The translations under genes and the position numbers were made by a program. DNA of 64,000 nt from Parachryseolinea silvisoli (GTDB lineage Bacteria > Bacteroidota > Bacteroidia > Cytophagales > Cyclobacteriaceae), in the NCBI RefSeq assembly GCF_021190955.1, contig NZ_JAIOAO010000003.1:1178001-1242000 (forward strand), given 5' to 3'. Positions 19,613 through 28,255 of this stretch are shown here, in pieces; position 1 is the first letter of the stretch, and each line of letters starts with the position of its first letter. The notes below the pieces were generated by a model. The model was not told the DNA's origin and ran no database searches. It saw only the letters and a program-made list of their open reading frames with translations.

Positions 19613-22600
19613 ATGCTTTTAATGAAATTAGAGAATTGGTCTCGCTTGTTGGTTGTGATCATGGGTGTTGTGTCCGCCCTGGTGCTTGCTGCGTGGCAGC
19701 TCGATGCCGAATGGTTAAAACGGCCGGTGGCCAGCACACTGAGCATGAATCCGCTCACAGCCCTTTGTTTTCTGTTCACCAGCCTGGCTTTGGGGCTTCG
19801 CTCGCCCGGGCATTCGCCGGTGGCACACAAAACCGCAACGGCAGCTACGGTTATCGTCCTGGTTATCGGCGCATACCGATTGGCCGAAATCTTCGGAGGC
19901 CTGCCCTCGGAAATTGATGAAGTGTTATATCACAAAAAGCTGGCGCTGGATGCTGCTGCGCAACGCTTCAGTGGAATGTCACTTAACGTCACGCTGAACT
20001 TTATATTGGCCGGCGTTGCCTGCTTCCTGGTGTATAGCCGACAGTATGCACAGCTGGTCGTCGCGCAGATGCTGGCCGTGGTCATTGCCCTGTTAGCCCT
20101 CTTCGCCTGGCTGGGCTACCTGTACCGCGTGCCGGAGTTCGACCACTCGATACCTTACCTGCCCATGGCCGTACACACCGCAGGTTGCTTTTTGTTGTTA
20201 GCCGGCGCGCTATTATTTGCTACTCCACGCCGGGGCATTATGCGACAGCTCACAAGCCCGTATGCCGGCAGCCTGGTGGCAAAGGTATTGATACCCCTGC
20301 TGATCCTGTTACCCATTCTTATCGGCTACATACGCCTGTGGGGACATCGAAAAGGTCTGATCTCGACAGAGCTGGGCGTTGCGCTTATCGTCATCAGTTT
20401 TATGGTGATCTTTATACTGCTCATCCTCTACAATACCAATTCACTCAACCGTCGCGATGCACGACAAAAAGCCGACGCCTGGCGCCTCAAGTTCGTTAAC
20501 CAGCAATTGCAAACCGCTAACCTCGAGTCTGCCGCCGTCAACGAAGAGCTCAGCGCCACCCTGGAAGAGCTGGCCACCACCAATGAAGAAATGGTCACCT
20601 CCAACGAAAACCTCAGTGTGCTCAACGATCGGCTGGAGCTTGCCAAAGAAACCATCCGCCTGCAAGCCGAAGAGATCATCCGGCAGAAGGACGATCAGCT
20701 AACCGAATACCGCAAGAACCTCGACATCATCTTCACCAACACGCAGGAAGGTATACTTTTGTTAAATGCTGCGGGTGAAGTCGTACTGTTTAATAAAACC
20801 TTTGAATCGTTTATCCGTGGCACCGCAGGCATCCACCCCCGGACCGGCATGCCATTCTTGGACGTGGTGGTGCGTACACGACGCGACGTCGCCCGCGCCC
20901 TGTTCACCAAAGCAGTGGCCGGCGAGACCAGCCAGGTGGAAGCACACATCGATATGCCTACGGGCCCTGTGGTACTCCTGTTGCGCTATGAGCCCGTGCG
21001 GCAATTTGGCCGGGTCACCCACGTCATCATCGTATCCTCCGACATCACCGACAAGAAGGCCCAGGAAAACCGCATTCTGCAATCGGAAGCAAACCTGAAA
21101 GCTATCTTTGACAATACGCTTGATGCCTTCGTGCTGTTAGACCAGGAGCTGCGCGTCGTAGCCTTCAACGAAGCCTACTCACGCAATGCCTTTAACCTGA
21201 ATGGAAAACGCATCGACATGGGGGAGGACATCCGTACGTTTATACGTCCCGAGCGGGTGCCCATATTCGAAAAGATGATCGTACAGGTGCGCGGCGGCGA
21301 GACCATACAGTACGAGACCCAGGTGCGCGAAGATTCCAGCCCGGTGTGGTTCCGCATCGCCATCACCCGCGTCAACAATCCCGACGGCAGTTTGCGGGGA
21401 TATTGTATCAGCTCCCGCGAGATCAGCCAGCAAAAAGAATACGAGAACAACCTCACTACCATTGCCAACGAGCTCTCCGGCCTGATCGACAATTCCAACG
21501 TCCCGATCTTCGGTCTTGACCAGAAAGGATATGTAAACGAATGGAACCAGGTTACCTCACAGGTCACACAGTATAGCAAACAAGAGGTGCTTGGCCACCA
21601 TTGGGTGACCGACTTCATTGAACCGCCGTACCGCGACAGCGTGGGTGAAATATTCAAACGTGTCATTGCCGGCGACTCCATCAATAACTTCGAGCTGCCC
21701 ATCCAGACAAAGACGGGCGAGCGCATTATCTTATTATTGGCAGCCTCACCACGCTACGACACCGAAAACCACATCAAAGGCGTGATCATGGTGGCACAGA
21801 ATATCACAGAGCTGATCGACTACCGCAAAGGTCTCGAACGCATGGTACAGGAGCGTACGCGCGAGCTGAACGAAGCACTGCAAAAAGAAAAAGAACTGGT
21901 CGACCTCAAGACCAAGTTTGTAGCAATGGCCTCGCACGAATTCCGGACACCGCTGTCGACTATATCCCTGGCCACAGGCTTTCTGCGACGCTACAAAGAT
22001 CGCATCGCCGGCGAAGAGATCGACCGCAAGCTCGATGACATCGTACGCCAGATCGAACATATGAACTATCTGCTCGAAGATGTACTCACCGTCGGCAAGA
22101 CCGAGGCGGGCAAGGTAAACGTCAACGTGCAGGTCATCGAAGTCGAGCGTTTCTTCGAAGTACTCGCGCGCGAAGTATACCAAAGCTCTGAAAAGACGCA
22201 CCGCATCCGTCTCTCGGTAGCCTGCGATCACGCCGTCATCGCCACCGACCCGCGCATGTTGCGCATCATTGTCGTCAACCTGTTGACCAATGCTATCAAA
22301 TTCTCGCCGGGACAGCCTTCCGTAGGGCTGCACGTCACCGATACAAATCGCACGCTGCGGGTGCAAGTATCAGACGCCGGCATTGGTATACCCGATGACG
22401 ACCGCGAAAATCTCTTTAACTCTTTTCACCGCGGCTCCAACACCCTGGCCATCCAGGGAACCGGGCTGGGATTGTCCATTGTCAGAAAAACGGTAGATTT
22501 ACTAGGAGGATCCATTCACGTAGAAAGCAGCGTAAACCAAGGCACGACGTTTATCATTGCTATACCTTTACATGAAAACAAAGACGATATTAGTCATTGA
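19613..22600 (+). CDS. Membrane histidine kinase with three PAS domains
   Basis: A 995-residue protein from ATG 19613 (992 from the ATG at 19622). The first 280 residues hold about seven to eight hydrophobic segments forming a membrane sensor. A coiled coil follows (about 290-365, rich in ELSATLEELATTNEEM). Three PAS domains lie at about 368-490, 495-615 and 620-740. A short coiled coil (RKGLERMVQERTRELNEALQ) precedes HisKA with H775 in SHEFRTP, and the HATPase domain ends the protein ([30 protein letters not shown]). It has no receiver of its own. The CheY-like gene overlaps its 3' end by 29 bp and a NarL gene follows, so the three form a coupled operon. Confidence 0.94.
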   Translation: MLLMKLENWSRLLVVIMGVVSALVLAAWQLDAEWLKRPVASTLSMNPLTALCFLFTSLALGLRSPGHSPVAHKTATAATVIVLVIGAYRLAEIFGGLPSEIDEVLYHKKLALDAAAQRFSGMSLNVTLNFILAGVACFLVYSRQYAQLVVAQMLAVVIALLALFAWLGYLYRVPEFDHSIPYLPMAVHTAGCFLLLAGALLFATPRRGIMRQLTSPYAGSLVAKVLIPLLILLPILIGYIRLWGHRKGLISTELGVALIVISFMVIFILLILYNTNSLNRRDARQKADAWRLKFVNQQLQTANLESAAVNEELSATLEELATTNEEMVTSNENLSVLNDRLELAKETIRLQAEEIIRQKDDQLTEYRKNLDIIFTNTQEGILLLNAAGEVVLFNKTFESFIRGTAGIHPRTGMPFLDVVVRTRRDVARALFTKAVAGETSQVEAHIDMPTGPVVLLLRYEPVRQFGRVTHVIIVSSDITDKKAQENRILQSEANLKAIFDNTLDAFVLLDQELRVVAFNEAYSRNAFNLNGKRIDMGEDIRTFIRPERVPIFEKMIVQVRGGETIQYETQVREDSSPVWFRIAITRVNNPDGSLRGYCISSREISQQKEYENNLTTIANELSGLIDNSNVPIFGLDQKGYVNEWNQVTSQVTQYSKQEVLGHHWVTDFIEPPYRDSVGEIFKRVIAGDSINNFELPIQTKTGERIILLLAASPRYDTENHIKGVIMVAQNITELIDYRKGLERMVQERTRELNEALQKEKELVDLKTKFVAMASHEFRTPLSTISLATGFLRRYKDRIAGEEIDRKLDDIVRQIEHMNYLLEDVLTVGKTEAGKVNVNVQVIEVERFFEVLAREVYQSSEKTHRIRLSVACDHAVIATDPRMLRIIVVNLLTNAIKFSPGQPSVGLHVTDTNRTLRVQVSDAGIGIPDDDRENLFNSFHRGSNTLAIQGTGLGLSIVRKTVDLLGGSIHVESSVNQGTTFIIAIPLHENKDDISH

Positions 22601-22943
22601 CGATACACCGGACCTGCAACGAAGCATCATCCAATTTCTCAATATGGAAGGATACGAAACTGTCGGTGCTGCGAACGGCCAGGAGGCCCTCGACACGCTG
22701 GCCCATACGATACCCGACCTGGTCATTACGGATTTGCTGATGCCGGTCATGGATGGATACTCCTTTATTGAACATATCAAAGCTGATGCCCAGCTGCGCG
22801 ATATACCGGTAGTCGTATTCTCCGCCAAACCGGACGACGACAGCCAGGACAAAGCGTTAGCATTGGGCGCGGTCCGGTTTATTCGCAAGCCCGGCAGCAT
22901 TGACCAGATATTAGATACCGTTAATGAAATCATACAACCATGA
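22572..22943 (+). CDS. Single-domain response regulator (CheY-like)
   Basis: A 123-residue receiver domain only. It starts at ATG 22572 (MKTKTILVIDD), inside the end of the upstream kinase. Acidic residues D10-D11, phosphoacceptor D54 in VITDLLMP and the lysine in FIRKPG are all present. It has no output domain, so it probably relays phosphate or acts by binding. Its stop overlaps the ATG of the next gene (ATGA, 22940-22943). Confidence 0.92.
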   Translation: MKTKTILVIDDTPDLQRSIIQFLNMEGYETVGAANGQEALDTLAHTIPDLVITDLLMPVMDGYSFIEHIKADAQLRDIPVVVFSAKPDDDSQDKALALGAVRFIRKPGSIDQILDTVNEIIQP

Positions 22944-23620
22944 GCACACGCATAACAGTAGCCATTGCCGACGACCACGGCCTCATGCGCCAGGGCATTG
23001 CCTCCATGCTAGCGCATATACCCGACATTGAAGTGATCGGAGAGGTGCAAGGCGGTGAAGAAGCCATCAACTTTACCAATACCACGCAACCAGACGTATT
23101 TCTGATGGACATCAAGATGCGCGGCATGACCGGCATTGAAGCTGCCCGCTGGATCACTGACATCAACCCCAAGATCCGCGTGATCTTAATCTCCGCCGAA
23201 GCTAACCGCGACTATATCTCCGCCGGCATAAAAGCCGGCATTGCCGGCTACGTGCTGAAAGATATAGACAAAGACGAACTCATCACCGCCATCCGTACCG
23301 TTGTCAAAGGCGAGCGCTATTTCAGTCCCGAAGTCATGACGATCGTATTTCAAGACTTCTACAGCCAGGAAAAAGGCGCGGCAACACCCAACGCAGTGCG
23401 CGAAACCCGCAACGACCTGACCCGCCGGGAAGTCGAAGTATTAAAATTGATAGGCGAAGGCAAAAGCCTCAAAGAGATTGCCGACCAGCTCTTCATCAAC
23501 ATCAAAACCGTCGAGACCCACAAGCTCAATATCCAAACCAAGCTCCATCTCACCAACGTCGCCCAACTCGTCCGCTTCGCCATCGAAAACAATTACGTCG
23601 CGGTCGGCAAAGGCAAGTAG
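22940..23620 (+). CDS. NarL/FixJ-family response regulator
   Basis: A 226-residue DNA-binding regulator. The N-terminal receiver has D11-D12, phosphoacceptor D57 in FLMDIKMRG and the lysine in YVLKDID. A C-terminal LuxR-type helix-turn-helix (about 155-220; LTRREVEVLKLIGEGKS, IAEQLFIN then IKTVETHKLNI) follows. The 4-bp overlap with the CheY-like gene indicates translational coupling. The expected partner is the kinase at 19613. It is close in sequence to the regulator at 32290-32952. Confidence 0.94.
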   Translation: MSTRITVAIADDHGLMRQGIASMLAHIPDIEVIGEVQGGEEAINFTNTTQPDVFLMDIKMRGMTGIEAARWITDINPKIRVILISAEANRDYISAGIKAGIAGYVLKDIDKDELITAIRTVVKGERYFSPEVMTIVFQDFYSQEKGAATPNAVRETRNDLTRREVEVLKLIGEGKSLKEIADQLFINIKTVETHKLNIQTKLHLTNVAQLVRFAIENNYVAVGKGK

Positions 23621-23635
23621 TATAACATACGAGAG

Positions 23636-23707
23636 AGGTTGATTAATTGTAACAACTTCAACCTAAGTCAATCCCCTAGAAAAAATCTAAGTAATTCCGT
23701 TAGATTT
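23636..23707 (+). terminator. Two hairpins downstream of the NarL gene
   Basis: AGGTTGA (23636-23642) pairs with TCAACCT (23658-23664). AAATCTAA (23683-23690) pairs with TTAGATTT (23700-23707). Both follow the stop at 23620 and may end the operon, but neither has a clear U-tract, so function is uncertain. Confidence 0.35.
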
Positions 23708-23854
23708 CCCCACTTCGCCCCCAAAATCACACACCCCAGCATTTCACAACACACTACACTTATTCATTCTAAGGCCCACCCTGATTTCCCAAAATCCTCC
23801 TTTCACTAAAGGATCACAGGCCCGACTTCCTCAGCTTTGGACTATCAGTTGACT

Positions 23855-24613
23855 ATGAGCACACACGACGACATGTACATGAAGATTCCAAAAGTGGTCA
23901 CGACCGAAGGGGTAGAGCTGGAAAGGCTGAAGCACGTCGTCGGCCAGTTTATCAACAGCTGCTCGCATTCCATGCGGGGGCCGTTGAAGTCGATCGAAGG
24001 CCTTGTTAATCTGCTGCAAAACAAACGGCAGTACTCAGAGGAAGAAACTGCCATACTTTACAAATCGATTACCGACAGCACGCGCAAAATGGAATCCATG
24101 CTGGATGACCTCGAACAGTTCCTGGAAAATTCGCGCCGGGAAGTATTCTCTCACGAAGTGGACCTCGCCGAAGTGATCCACGATGTGTTGAAAGGGTACG
24201 ACGGACAGTTACTAGCCAAAGGCATCGTTACTTCCGTCAAGATCGAACAGCTCGTCAAATTCAACACCGATGCCAACCGTTTGCGCATTGTACTGTCCAA
24301 CATCATCGAAAATGCCATCCTGTTTAGTGACGCCAACAAAGAGCTCCGCTGGCTCGATATCCAGGGCCACGTGAGCTTCAGCAATTGCTCCATCAACATC
24401 ATGGACAACGGCATTGGTATGAAAAGCGGCAGCGAATCAAAAGTGTTCGACTTATTCTTCCGTGGGTCGGAAAAATCGCAGGGACTGGGCGTGGGGTTAT
24501 ACGTTGTACGCGAGATACTCGAAAAGATGGGCGGCAGCATCACCGTCTACTCCAAGCTGGACATCGGTTCTAAATTTTTTATATGGCTGCCTAACCACAT
24601 CAAGGCGAACTGA
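23855..24613 (+). CDS. Small soluble histidine kinase
   Basis: A 252-residue protein from ATG 23855; in-frame codons from 23837 would need a TTG start. It consists only of a HisKA-like dimerisation domain with H38 in SCSHSMRGPL and a HATPase domain (about 130-250). The latter has NIIENAILFSD as N-box, IMDNGIGM as G1 and GLGVGLYVVREIL as G2. It has no sensor domain and no membrane segment. It lies 234 bp after the NarL gene on the same strand and is clearly related to the kinase at 33953-34672, which has SCSHDLRGPL. Confidence 0.9.
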   Translation: MSTHDDMYMKIPKVVTTEGVELERLKHVVGQFINSCSHSMRGPLKSIEGLVNLLQNKRQYSEEETAILYKSITDSTRKMESMLDDLEQFLENSRREVFSHEVDLAEVIHDVLKGYDGQLLAKGIVTSVKIEQLVKFNTDANRLRIVLSNIIENAILFSDANKELRWLDIQGHVSFSNCSINIMDNGIGMKSGSESKVFDLFFRGSEKSQGLGVGLYVVREILEKMGGSITVYSKLDIGSKFFIWLPNHIKAN

Positions 24614-25147
24614 TTGCAATCCGCATGATTCAACTATACTTAACCAGCATTCATTTCTTTTTGCATTCGTTAAATTGGAGCCCAATCCAGTGCCGTGACC
24701 GTTGTATACCTGCCCGCCATCTAACTTTAGGGCAGTATACACGGTCCGGCGAATTTTACTATACGAAACTGCATCGGCGCTAAAAAGACCACACCTCACA
24801 TACTCGCCATTTTCAAATTTCCCCAATCCTCACGAGTACACCCTCAGTTGTAAACAATCAACCCCAGCTATCCACAAATTTATGTTGATAACTCTTTCGG
24901 AGATCATTCAATAGCCAATCAATAGATAAGATATCCCACTGATAACGTAATTTTAATCCATTTATACACCACTCATGACCATGATCTATATACATCTTGG
25001 TCATTTGATGGTCCGGTAGAAAAACTAAAAAGTATATATGTACAATTGACAGTCTTCTGGCTGACACTCCCTATATTGTACGCGGAAACAGTTGCGCCTC
25101 TCGCGACCGTTTTAAAAACCGATCGTTTTATTAACAAATACTAGCCT
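24614..25147. other. 534-bp gene-free stretch with a long imperfect hairpin
   Basis: No convincing gene. Left arm 24697-24715 and right arm 24730-24746 (GGGCAGTATACACGGTC) form a 17-bp stem with two single-base bulges and a 14-nt loop. A second inverted repeat, ATGACCA (24975-24981) with TGGTCAT (24998-25004), lies about 145 bp before the next gene. The right-hand part is AT-rich and should contain the promoter of the gene at 25148. Short frames here look like chance. Confidence 0.5.
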
Positions 25148-26407
25148 ATGGCCTTTTTAGAAGAACTTAAAATTACCGGCAGTCTCGGTAACCTCAGCTT
25201 TTACAAGATGCGCGGCGTAGACAAGATCGTCGTGCGGCGGAAGGGTGGCGCACCCAGGGAATACGTCAAAAATTCGCCCACCTTTAAAGTGCCGCGACTC
25301 AATATGAGTGAATTTGGCGGATGCTCGAAGATGGGCAAAGAGGTGCGCCTTATGATGCACCCCGTGCGTGTCTTATCCGACTATAACTTTAGTGGCTTTA
25401 TTAATAAGGCGCTCAAGATCGTGCAGAAACAGGATGGCATCGGCGAATTGGGTCAACGCTCCATTATGCTATCGAAGCATCCAGGCTTGCTGGCGGGCTT
25501 TCAGCTGAATAAAAATACGATGTTCGACTCGGTTCTCCGTACGCCCATTACCTATGTGCTGGATCGTGAGACTTTGTCCGCCCGCGTGAATATACCGGCG
25601 CTGCTACGCGACATCAACTTTCATCCCAATAATAGACATGCACGGTTCTGTATCGACGTCAGCCTGGGCATTGTACCGGACTTTAATTTTGATCCCAAGG
25701 AGGGTGCCTATAAACCTTCCGCCTGGTATACGACCATGTTTGCGCCAAAGAGCGTATCCTCACCGTGGTTTCCTGCCCTGAAGGGATCGCCTGCGACATC
25801 GATGGAAATAGCACTCACCGACCAGGTGCCGGCGGATGAATCGTATAGTCTGATGCTGACGGTGGGTGTACGGTATGGCTCACCGATGGAAGACGATATA
25901 GTGAAAGATGTGAAACGGGCGGGTGTTGCTAAAGTCATCGCTGTTGCAGGACGCCCGGAGGGTGAGATATCGGAAGAAAAACCGCCTTTAAAGGCGATGA
26001 CGTTAGAAGAGTTTAGGGGGGAAGAGGAAAGGCAGGCGACAGCATCCATTCAGTCCGCGGCAGCGTGTATCTATGGCTGGCGTTCTACTACGCCTCATCA
26101 GACCGTTGAATCTACTGAGCCATCGGATCATCTGCCAAAAGCCGGGCCCGTATCACCAACACAAGTCGAAATAAAAAGCTCTCCCGAAAAATCGGAAGAG
26201 CTTATAATAACGGAAGTCTCGTCTTTCGTTGAACACAATCCCGAGGCGAGGCTAAGACTCACGCCAGATAATCGAACGTCAGAAACTCACGCGTCCCTTC
26301 CGTTTCAGGAACATCACGATGCCGGTGGCGGTAGCCACGACGAGCAACAAGGGCCAGATATAGACAAGTCCCAACAGCAGTTTGGCGACACCTTGCAGTC
26401 CGGTTGA
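25148..26407 (+). CDS. Hypothetical protein with a conserved-looking N-terminal domain and a degenerate tail
   Basis: A 419-codon frame. Residues 1 to about 245 form a beta-rich domain starting MAFLEELKITGSLGNLSFYK, followed by KIVVRRKGGAPREYVKNSP. This is a style I associate with uncharacterised Bacteroidota proteins, but I cannot name a function. From about residue 285 the composition becomes low-complexity (EKPPLKAMTLEEFRGEEE, then STEPSDHLPKAGPV). The last 43 codons lie antisense to the DUF4349 gene, and the frame runs through a hairpin at 26176-26203. It has no signal peptide or membrane segment. The N-terminal part is likely real; the true C-terminus is doubtful, and a frameshift near 25980-26180 could have extended it. 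Confidence 0.65.
   Translation: MAFLEELKITGSLGNLSFYKMRGVDKIVVRRKGGAPREYVKNSPTFKVPRLNMSEFGGCSKMGKEVRLMMHPVRVLSDYNFSGFINKALKIVQKQDGIGELGQRSIMLSKHPGLLAGFQLNKNTMFDSVLRTPITYVLDRETLSARVNIPALLRDINFHPNNRHARFCIDVSLGIVPDFNFDPKEGAYKPSAWYTTMFAPKSVSSPWFPALKGSPATSMEIALTDQVPADESYSLMLTVGVRYGSPMEDDIVKDVKRAGVAKVIAVAGRPEGEISEEKPPLKAMTLEEFRGEEERQATASIQSAAACIYGWRSTTPHQTVESTEPSDHLPKAGPVSPTQVEIKSSPEKSEELIITEVSSFVEHNPEARLRLTPDNRTSETHASLPFQEHHDAGGGSHDEQQGPDIDKSQQQFGDTLQSG
26176..26203 (-). terminator. Hairpin terminator for the DUF4349 gene
   Basis: AAGCTCT-C-CCGA / TCGG-A-AGAGCTT with an AAAA loop. Read on the minus strand it continues TTTATTT, so it suits the gene ending at 26279. It lies inside the 3' part of the opposite-strand reading frame. 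Confidence 0.7.
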
Positions 26408-27148
26408 GAAGGCGTCGGAGAAGCGATCGCCCCAGGCGGGTGTTTCTTCGACGACAACAGTGGGTTGGATGTGCTGGTACAATTCCAGCTTGAGCGTGCT
26501 ATAATTTACCTGTTCGCGAAGATAGTTGACGCGGCTGATGGTGGCTTCGATCTCTTCGTGTAAGATGCCGATCTGCTTTTCGGTCTCAAGCAGCTCTTCG
26601 ATCGTGCCCGCTTTTTTGCGCAGAATGTCGCGGTAGCGCTCTTCGACTTCGCGTTTGGTGCGCAAACGCGACTCCAGGTCGACGAAATCTTTGGCGACGT
26701 CTTCAGTGCTTACATTCCGGAATTCCACCGCAAGGGCCTGGGCATCGATGTCGGTGAGCAGTTCGTGGAAGTACTCGTTTTGTACGCGCAGGACCACATG
26801 GTTCTCCACCAACTGATACTCTGTACGCAGGTTGGAAGACTCCATATAGGCAGGGTACTTCTTGAGCGCCGCTTCGATGGCTTCTGTGCTCCTTTTTATG
26901 TTGGCCACTTCGAAACGGTAATGCAGCGTTTTGATCAGCTTGGTATTTCCCTGGTACGGGTCTTTGAACGCCATCGCGGGTGAAGCTTGCTGTTGATTCG
27001 CGCCCTTGCCTGCGGAAGCGGCAGTCTCGGTCAGGGCTGCTTCTGCAACCGATTCGACGCCAACGGCATCGGCGCTGGACATTTCGGAATTTTTAGACGC
27101 GCAGGAGCATAGTCCCGCGACGCAAAGGACGATGATGAGCTTTTGCAT
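26279..27148 (-). CDS. DUF4349 domain lipoprotein
   Basis: A 289-residue protein. The signal peptide ends in a lipobox (VAGLCSC), so C16 or so would be lipidated. A low-complexity Ala/Ser/Gln linker (about 20-65) leads to a region with ESRLRTKREVEERYRDILRK, ETEKQIGILHEEIEATISR and SRVNYLREQVNYSTLKLEL. These form the long coiled coil flanked by beta-strands that defines DUF4349. A C-terminal membrane segment (about 262-282) ends in the basic tail KRKGRVSF. It is probably an envelope protein anchored at both ends; the role of the family is not established. Its 3' end overlaps the opposite-strand gene by 129 bp. Confidence 0.88.
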   Translation of the reverse strand: MQKLIIVLCVAGLCSCASKNSEMSSADAVGVESVAEAALTETAASAGKGANQQQASPAMAFKDPYQGNTKLIKTLHYRFEVANIKRSTEAIEAALKKYPAYMESSNLRTEYQLVENHVVLRVQNEYFHELLTDIDAQALAVEFRNVSTEDVAKDFVDLESRLRTKREVEERYRDILRKKAGTIEELLETEKQIGILHEEIEATISRVNYLREQVNYSTLKLELYQHIQPTVVVEETPAWGDRFSDAFSTGLQGVAKLLLGLVYIWPLLLVVATATGIVMFLKRKGRVSF

Positions 27149-27284
27149 GGTTACAGATATAATAAAGTGAAGCGATCGTTACCGCCCCGGACAGACTTAT
27201 TCACTCCCAATCTGTACACGATCAGCGTTTATAAGGAGCTAGTACGACTTCTGTAGGGGCGGGGAGAGAAAAAAGGAGAGAGGG

Positions 27285-27329
27285 AAACCTTTGTGAGTTG
27301 GACAGGGTCCATGATGCTCACAAAGGTTT
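27285..27329 (-). terminator. Long inverted repeat after the small lipoprotein gene
   Basis: AAACCTTTGTGAG (27285-27297) pairs perfectly with CTCACAAAGGTTT (27317-27329), and GGAC/GTCC extends the stem inside the loop. On the minus strand it is followed by a pyrimidine-rich tract with six T's, fitting a terminator for the gene ending at 27357. Confidence 0.65.
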
Positions 27330-27356
27330 AGTTTACAGGATAATAGTTGTTTCGAA

Positions 27357-27551
27357 TTAGTGTGCTGGAGCAGCAGTCGCTGTTGTGTCAGTAGCAGTTG
27401 TGTCAGTAGCAGCAGGTGCCACCGGCTCAGGAGCAACAGATTCAGTTGCTGTAGTGTCTACGTCAGTTGCAGTTTCAGCAGGTTTTGAAGAGCAAGCAGC
27501 GGCTACAACTACTGCAGCTACTGCGAAAAATGATGCGATGTTGATTTTCAT
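27357..27551 (-). CDS. Small low-complexity lipoprotein
   Basis: A 64-residue protein from ATG 27551. A signal peptide (MKINIASFFAVAAVVVAAAC) ends with a lipobox cysteine in AAACSSKP. The mature part is almost only Ala, Thr, Asp, Val, Pro and Glu, with repeats such as ATDTTATDTTATAAP. It is probably a surface or periplasmic lipid-anchored peptide without a fold. It is divergent from the sigma factor gene, and its promoter region mirrors that of the sigma gene at the same 25-nt distance from the start codon, so the two are probably co-regulated. Confidence 0.75.
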   Translation of the reverse strand: MKINIASFFAVAAVVVAAACSSKPAETATDVDTTATESVAPEPVAPAATDTTATDTTATAAPAH

Positions 27552-27576
27552 AGTCAAATGTTTAAATTTTCCCTTC

Positions 27577-27660
27577 ATACAAAAAGGTCCCCCCGGTAAC
27601 CCAATATTTTTCAGGTTTGAAAAGTTTTTTTCATGGGTTACCTTGGGGGTTCGTTTGTAT
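27577..27660. promoter_or_regulatory. Mirror-image divergent promoter
   Basis: Both strands carry the same ungapped element pointing outward: TGGGTTACC, 2 nt, GGGG, 5 nt, TTTGTAT. The right copy is 27634-27660 and the left copy is the complement of 27603-27577. AAG follows one base later in both. A 30-nt A/T-rich loop separates them. The element ends exactly 25 nt before GTG 27686 and 25 nt before ATG 27551. The spacing between TTACC and GTAT fits an ECF-type -35/-10 pair, so the neighbouring sigma factor may recognise it. That last step is inference. Confidence 0.75.
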
Positions 27661-27685
27661 AAAGTCCACCTTATTAGCATAAGCA

Positions 27686-28255
27686 GTGTATTATTTTGAT
27701 GAGCTGATTGTCTCGGAGATCAGAAAGAATAACCGGATCGTGCTGCAGGAGCTGTACAAGGCGCATTACCCGATGGTTTTACACCTTATTTGTTCAAATA
27801 GCGGCACGGAGCAGGAGGCGAAGGACATTTACCAGGAGGCGGTGATCGCATTCTACGAAAAGGTTCAGCAACCGGACTTTGTCCTACACTGCAAGGTAAA
27901 GACCTTTCTTTATGCTGTAAGCCGCAGGCTGTGGCTGAAGCGCCTGTGGGAGAAAAAACGGTACCGTGGGCAAATTGAAGAAGGAGAGCTCCTGGCAGGA
28001 ATTGACGAGGAGATGATCGACATCGAAGCCAAAGAGCAGATCTTTTACAAGATGGCAGCTTCCCTGGACGAGCTCGGCGACCCCTGCAAGAGTCTTCTGG
28101 AGGCCTTCTACCTGCAGGAGAGCTCGATGGAGAGTATCCGCGATACCTTTGGGTATAGTAACACGGACACGGCTAAGAACCAGAAATACAAATGTTTACA
28201 ACGCTTAAAAAAGCTTTTTTTCACGCTGCACAACCCACCCTCTCATGAATCCTGA
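27686..28255 (+). CDS. Sigma-70 family (ECF-like) RNA polymerase sigma factor
   Basis: A 189-residue protein with start GTG 27686, supported by its 25-nt distance from the mirrored promoter. Region 2 (about 20-95) has LQELYKAHYPMVLHLI and AKDIYQEAVIAFYEKV, followed by KTFLYAVSRRLWLKRL. Region 4 (about 125-185) has LGDPCKSLLEAFYLQESSME, IRDTFGYSN and the conserved end KYKCLQRLKKLF. It directs RNA polymerase to specific promoters. The last 11 bp overlap the next gene, an anti-sigma/protease fusion, so the pair is translationally coupled. The sigma factor at 41087-41659 shares the GY-A/S-N and KYKCL motifs. Confidence 0.88.
   Translation: MYYFDELIVSEIRKNNRIVLQELYKAHYPMVLHLICSNSGTEQEAKDIYQEAVIAFYEKVQQPDFVLHCKVKTFLYAVSRRLWLKRLWEKKRYRGQIEEGELLAGIDEEMIDIEAKEQIFYKMAASLDELGDPCKSLLEAFYLQESSMESIRDTFGYSNTDTAKNQKYKCLQRLKKLFFTLHNPPSHES

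Noticed and set aside
27385-27699. A + strand frame of about 104 codons across the small lipoprotein gene
   Set aside because: It is the mirror of the Ala/Thr-rich lipoprotein sequence and runs through the mirrored promoter; the lipobox is on the other strand.
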